Of a stretch of 7,839 nt of DNA, positions 6,461 to 7,839 are shown one piece after another. Source of the stretch: Synechococcales cyanobacterium 340R_concoct_173_sub (GTDB lineage Bacteria > Cyanobacteriota > Cyanobacteriia > Leptolyngbyales > Leptolyngbyaceae); assembly GCA_025354065.1 (NCBI GenBank), contig JANXNM010000050.1, positions 1-7,839 of the forward strand, written 5' to 3'. Position numbers and translations under genes: made by a program. Position 1 is the first letter of the stretch, and each line of letters begins with the position of its first letter. The notes under the pieces were generated by a model that was not told the origin of the DNA, made no database searches, and worked only from the letters and a program-made list of their open reading frames with translations.

Positions 6461-7507
6461 ATGACCGTTCATTCTCACAAAGATTCATTACTTTCAAAGA
6501 TCGAGTCTGCATTGTCAGTGATAGATGAAATACAGACTCTATCAAATAAATTTAGTGGCATCAATTTTGATAGTAGTTACGAAGACCATGAAAAGAATGA
6601 GGATTCAGAAAACAATAATGATGAAATTGCCGAAGCTGTTGAAATATTAGATCAGATCCTAAGTTTGTGCGATGAAGCTAGACAAAGCCTAGAAACTGGT
6701 CAACAACATTCTGGGACAATAGTAGATACTTTAGGAACTAATCTTTCGTTAACTACACACTCTTCTATTTCTTCAATCAATCTAACTGTTTCTCCGATAA
6801 TTCAAGAAACCCAAAATGGCTCTGGAGATCTATCATCATCGCCATCTGAATTATCTAATTTGATATCTGAAAATCCATCCCTTTTCCCAATTGTTAAACT
6901 ACTTGCTTTCATTAGCGTTGATGCCTCACTTATATATAAATCAGATTTAGGACAACGACTTTCTGATCTTACCCAAAATCCTGCTTCCGATTATTACAAA
7001 AAACCACCTCATAAAAAGATTCTGGGAGATTTAGGAGAGATAAATGTCCTAAAAATGTTAGTCGATCCTATGGGGCAAGACAGACTAAGTGAGCAAGAAA
7101 TTAATGAAATCCAAATCAAGACATCTCTTAAATCACTAATAAGTAATAGAAATCCAGAGCCTGATTTTTATGTTCCTAGTCGCCGACTCGTAATTGACGC
7201 GAAAGCATGGAAAAGTCTTGGTATTAGTAATCTCAATAAAGTGATTCAAAAATATGTAAATCTTGAATGTGTACAGCAAAGTGGCGAAGTACGGCTTTAT
7301 TTCCCATCGGATGTTTATGAACAAAATCAAACACTTTTAAGTAAGTTTCCTAAACAAGTTAATAATATTAAAGTTCGTATAGCACCTATGGAAATAACCT
7401 ATGTAGAGTTAGACTCACAACGTAAAATTATGCTGATGTATCTTAGAAGCCTCATATTACCTAATCAATCTAAATCTCAAACATCTACTAGGAAAAATAA
7501 AAGTTGA
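6461..7507 (+). CDS. PD-(D/E)XK nuclease-like protein with helical N-terminal region
   Basis: This 348-residue protein is the last gene of the operon. Residues about 8-31 and 54-80 are two amphipathic helices separated by an acidic, Asn-rich loop (36-53). A Ser/Thr-rich, probably flexible stretch follows (about 82-130). The C-terminal part carries a PD-(D/E)XK-like signature: GDLGEINVLKML (189-200) with Glu193, PDFYVP (234-239) with Asp235, and VIDAKAW (244-250) with Asp246 and Lys248 (bases 7196-7204). The order G-x-x-GE ... PD ... IDxK resembles RmuC-type and restriction-endonuclease-like folds that cut DNA. The residues expected for metal binding and catalysis are all present, so an active enzyme is plausible. 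The N-terminal helices resemble the operon's 76-residue protein, as if a hairpin were fused to a nuclease cargo. It lies 31 bases after the DUF4926-like gene. ATG 6461 has no clear Shine-Dalgarno. The nuclease call rests on motifs only. Confidence 0.72.
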   Translation: MTVHSHKDSLLSKIESALSVIDEIQTLSNKFSGINFDSSYEDHEKNEDSENNNDEIAEAVEILDQILSLCDEARQSLETGQQHSGTIVDTLGTNLSLTTHSSISSINLTVSPIIQETQNGSGDLSSSPSELSNLISENPSLFPIVKLLAFISVDASLIYKSDLGQRLSDLTQNPASDYYKKPPHKKILGDLGEINVLKMLVDPMGQDRLSEQEINEIQIKTSLKSLISNRNPEPDFYVPSRRLVIDAKAWKSLGISNLNKVIQKYVNLECVQQSGEVRLYFPSDVYEQNQTLLSKFPKQVNNIKVRIAPMEITYVELDSQRKIMLMYLRSLILPNQSKSQTSTRKNKS

Positions 7508-7839
7508 CTGATGTTTTTCAAGAACTAGCTGAATTTAGACAGTAAGTAAACTTACCTCTAGTTGGCAGTGAAAGGGATCAACTATTTCAGAATCAACTCT
7601 AATGCTAAATAGCGATCGAGCTATAATACTACGTTGGAGCCGACCGTATCCAGGTTATTCCCCAAAGTCAAAGCATATCTGAGGCAGCTCAACTAGAACG
7701 TTATGCTGACTTGAATCATAAATTATTGAACCGATCGATTCAGCTTCAGTAAACCAACAGCAATTCCAAATTCAGAAATCTCAGAGCCTGAAACGCTAGT
7801 TCTTGTATCCCTCAGCACAAAGCGTTATCCTTAGCCATG
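7508..7839. other. Non-coding region downstream of the operon, possibly with a gene remnant
   Basis: This stretch of about 330 bases has no intact gene on either strand. A short inverted repeat, GTAAG-TAAA-CTTAC, lies at 7542-7555, but no T-run follows it. A stop-free stretch of 41 codons at 7627-7749, without a start codon, reads like real protein (see the separate entry). The remainder shows scattered stops in all frames I checked. No tRNA, insertion-sequence end or clear terminator is visible. Confidence 0.5.
7627..7752 (+). pseudogene. Possible coding remnant, unidentified
   Basis: An open stretch of 41 codons ends with TAA at 7750-7752 and is preceded by in-frame stops (TAA at 7624-7626, others near 7600), with no start codon. 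Its translation, including VGADRIQVIPQSQSISEAAQ and then LERYADLNHKLLNRSIQLQ, has the composition of an ordinary soluble protein, not of random AT-rich DNA. I do not recognise the family. It may be the remains of a gene disrupted at the 3' edge of the operon insertion, or chance. Confidence 0.25.

Noticed and set aside
7542..7555. Inverted repeat as a rho-independent terminator for the operon
   Set aside because: The stem is only five A/T-leaning pairs and no T-run follows, so it would be a poor terminator.
1..7839. CRISPR array, tRNA, rRNA, insertion-sequence ends or transposase
   Set aside because: I saw no regularly spaced repeats, no tRNA-like cloverleaf sequence and no transposase-like reading frame on either strand.

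Overview
The window looks like a cyanobacterial chromosome. The 5' gene is a SpoIID/LytB-domain protein of the type common in cyanobacteria. A perfect HIP1 palindrome (GCGATCGC, bases 5906-5913) and four seven-base HIP1 cores (116, 4056, 6181, 7612) are present, and the DUF6883/DUF4926 gene pair and the SPOR-like tail resemble proteins I associate with filamentous cyanobacteria. No species can be named from sequence alone.

Layout. (1) Bases 1-963: the 3' part of a GC-rich SpoIID/LytB-type peptidoglycan-active gene, cut by the window edge. (2) Bases 964-1255: a non-coding spacer with short direct repeats, where base composition changes sharply. (3) Bases 1256-7507: seven AT-rich genes, all on the + strand with gaps of 3-39 bases, almost certainly one operon. 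They encode a cytosolic helical-repeat/coiled-coil protein with one membrane span and a periplasmic SPOR-like tail; a small two-span membrane protein; an FtsK/SpoIIIE-type ATPase without its own membrane or DNA-orienting domain; a 76-residue helical-hairpin protein; a DUF6883-like protein; a DUF4926-like protein; and a protein with a helical N-terminus and a C-terminal PD-(D/E)XK nuclease-like core. (4) Bases 7508-7839: a non-coding tail with one short open frame that could be a gene remnant.

The operon is the interesting part. It combines an envelope-anchored protein, a small membrane protein, a hexameric-type DNA or protein pump, a small helical-hairpin protein and a nuclease, with a probable toxin/immunity-like pair between them. 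Two readings fit: an anti-invader (phage/plasmid) defence island in which a membrane-docked FtsK-like motor works with a nuclease, or a type VII-like export machine in which the motor moves hairpin-bearing substrates, one of which carries a nuclease. The sequence does not decide between them. I know of no named system with this exact gene set, but this could not be checked against databases. The composition break at the operon's 5' edge is compatible with horizontal acquisition.
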